Source of the DNA: Bacteroidales bacterium
GTDB taxonomy: Bacteria; Bacteroidota; Bacteroidia; Bacteroidales; UBA10428
Assembly: GCA_016935355.1 (NCBI GenBank)
Contig: JAFGRC010000066.1
Coordinates: forward strand, 1 to 37,184
Direction: 5' to 3'
DNA: 37,184 nucleotides
Part shown: piece by piece, positions 36,152-37,184 of the stretch
How positions within the stretch are numbered: the first letter of the stretch is position 1
Layout of the letters: the number at the start of each line of letters is the position of its first letter
Program-made: the position numbers and the translations under genes
The notes under the pieces: model-generated
What the model was told of the DNA's origin: nothing
Seen by the model: the letters and a program-made list of their open reading frames with translations, nothing else
The model's database searches: none

Positions 36152-37184
36152 ATGGTATCCTTCCTGATATACTTATTAAAGGTATGCATGGCCAGCTCGA
36201 TCATGGTGATGATTTTCCGGCTGATGTTCAGAAAGGAAAACCTTCTTCAATTCAACCGGCTATTCCTGCTGGCTGCGATCCTCATCCCCTGGTCATTGCC
36301 TTTGGTGACGCTTAAGCTTCCTGCGGCTCAGGCATTCATGTCTTTAGAAACGGGCAGTATGCTCACATTCATACATGCACTTTACGACCATGGTGAGGTT
36401 GAACCAGCCATACATACGGATCATCTGCCTGTTTTTTTGTTTTTCCTGTATGCAGGTGGATTGTTTTTCTTCCTTATGCAATTGATGCTGAGTTTTATCA
36501 GTATAAGAAGCCTGATCAGGAAATGCACAACCCGAAAATTGTATGGACAGAAAGTGTTTGTCACGCAAAAAGACCTGATGCCCTTTTCCTTTCTCAACAA
36601 GATCGTGATCAGCAAAAATGCTGAAAAACATCCACAGCTGGACTTAATGCTTGACCATGAAAGGATCCACGTGAAGCAGAGGCATACCCTGGACATCATT
36701 GCCGCAGAGGTTTTCACGGCAATGCTATGGTTCAGTCCCTTTGCCTGGATGCTTGCAAGGGACCTGAAGACGAACCTTGAATACCTTGCCGATGCAGGGG
36801 TAACCGCGAACAGCAGGAACATGGCAGCTTACCAGGCAACCCTTGTCAGCTTTGCTGCCGGCTTTACACCGTTGCTTTTAACCAACGGTTTCAACTACAC
36901 ACAATTAAAAAAACGAATGATCATGATGACAAAGACTATGCAACCCGGGAAATTCACATGGAAATTTGTACTGGTTATTCCACTTTTAGCGGGACTTTTA
37001 TTTGCTTTTTGTGGCAAGGAAACCGCGTATGATATTGGTGAAACAGAGAAGGAGTCAGCTCAGATCAGGTCAACGGGAGGAGGATTCTCATCTATGCCTG
37101 ATCCGATTTTTTTTATCGATGGTAGACGGTATGATGATGGCATGCCGGAACTGGATCCGAATGAAATCAAATCCGTTCAGGTGC
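36152..37184 (+). CDS. BlaR1-like M56 metallopeptidase, partial (cut by window end)
   Basis: The frame from ATG 36152 is open to the last base, giving at least 344 residues. It shows transmembrane segments near the N-terminus (SFLIYLLKVCMASSIMVMIF and FLLAAILIPWSLPLV), around 93-118 and at ~271-287 (KFVLVIPLLAGLLFAFC). The zinc-protease motif is DHERIHVKQRH (His169, Glu170, His173), with the third ligand in NLEYLADAG (Glu210). This is the M56/BlaR1 architecture: a membrane sensor-protease that inactivates a cognate BlaI repressor. There is no penicillin-binding sensor domain in the visible part. Instead the last ~25 residues, IFFIDGRRYDDG and LDPNEIKSVQVL, look like a TonB-receptor plug segment, as in some Bacteroidota M56 proteins. 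It is coupled to the repressor gene (two-base gap). Confidence 0.9.
   Translation, partial: MVSFLIYLLKVCMASSIMVMIFRLMFRKENLLQFNRLFLLAAILIPWSLPLVTLKLPAAQAFMSLETGSMLTFIHALYDHGEVEPAIHTDHLPVFLFFLYAGGLFFFLMQLMLSFISIRSLIRKCTTRKLYGQKVFVTQKDLMPFSFLNKIVISKNAEKHPQLDLMLDHERIHVKQRHTLDIIAAEVFTAMLWFSPFAWMLARDLKTNLEYLADAGVTANSRNMAAYQATLVSFAAGFTPLLLTNGFNYTQLKKRMIMMTKTMQPGKFTWKFVLVIPLLAGLLFAFCGKETAYDIGETEKESAQIRSTGGGFSSMPDPIFFIDGRRYDDGMPELDPNEIKSVQV

Overview
The window is a chromosomal segment of a Bacteroidota bacterium, most likely a Bacteroidales/Marinilabiliales-type lineage. Four things support this. There is a fused LpxC-FabZ gene. There is a full-length SprA (type IX secretion outer-membrane translocon) and a type IX C-terminal sorting domain. 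Promoter -7 boxes match the Bacteroidota pattern TAnnTTTG. The gene set also includes GSCFA, LVIVD-repeat and PD40 proteins typical of this phylum. I see no tRNA, rRNA, CRISPR array, insertion sequence or phage gene; most of the window is housekeeping DNA.

Left part (1-7.7 kb, mostly minus strand): a small acidic conserved protein, an outer-membrane beta-barrel protein (plus strand) and a nearly cargo-less type IX sorting-domain protein. Then comes a complete Fe-S cluster assembly operon, transcribed right to left as sufB-sufC-sufD-sufS-sufE-DUF59. Its start region carries a perfect 10-1-10 palindrome resembling a Fur/PerR-family operator, just downstream of a perfect -7 box. Next to it, on the opposite strand, is an unannotated C-terminal remnant of thiamine-monophosphate kinase (thiL).

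Middle (8.1-12.9 kb, minus strand): an HD-domain phosphohydrolase, lpxD, lpxC-fabZ and lpxA, which provide early lipid A synthesis linked to fatty-acid synthesis. From 13.1 kb the plus strand carries rimP-nusA-infB behind a good promoter and a 10-bp leader hairpin, then pdxA, ruvA, the 7.4-kb sprA gene, gcvH and a GNAT acyltransferase of the OlsB/GlsB type.

Right part (28.8-37.2 kb): a YjbQ-family protein, a GSCFA protein, an LVIVD-repeat lipoprotein, a small secreted protein, a TPR-PD40-double-SPOR envelope protein, and a protein-isoaspartate methyltransferase with a lipoprotein signal. Last comes a BlaI/BlaR-type pair: a BlaI repressor behind two tandem 17-bp dyads at 20-bp period, and an M56 metallopeptidase cut by the window end whose tail resembles a TonB-receptor plug segment.

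I did not find a clearly new multi-gene system. The strongest unexplained signals are the suf operator, the thiL remnant, the tandem BlaI operators, the rimP leader hairpin and the unusual envelope-protein architectures.
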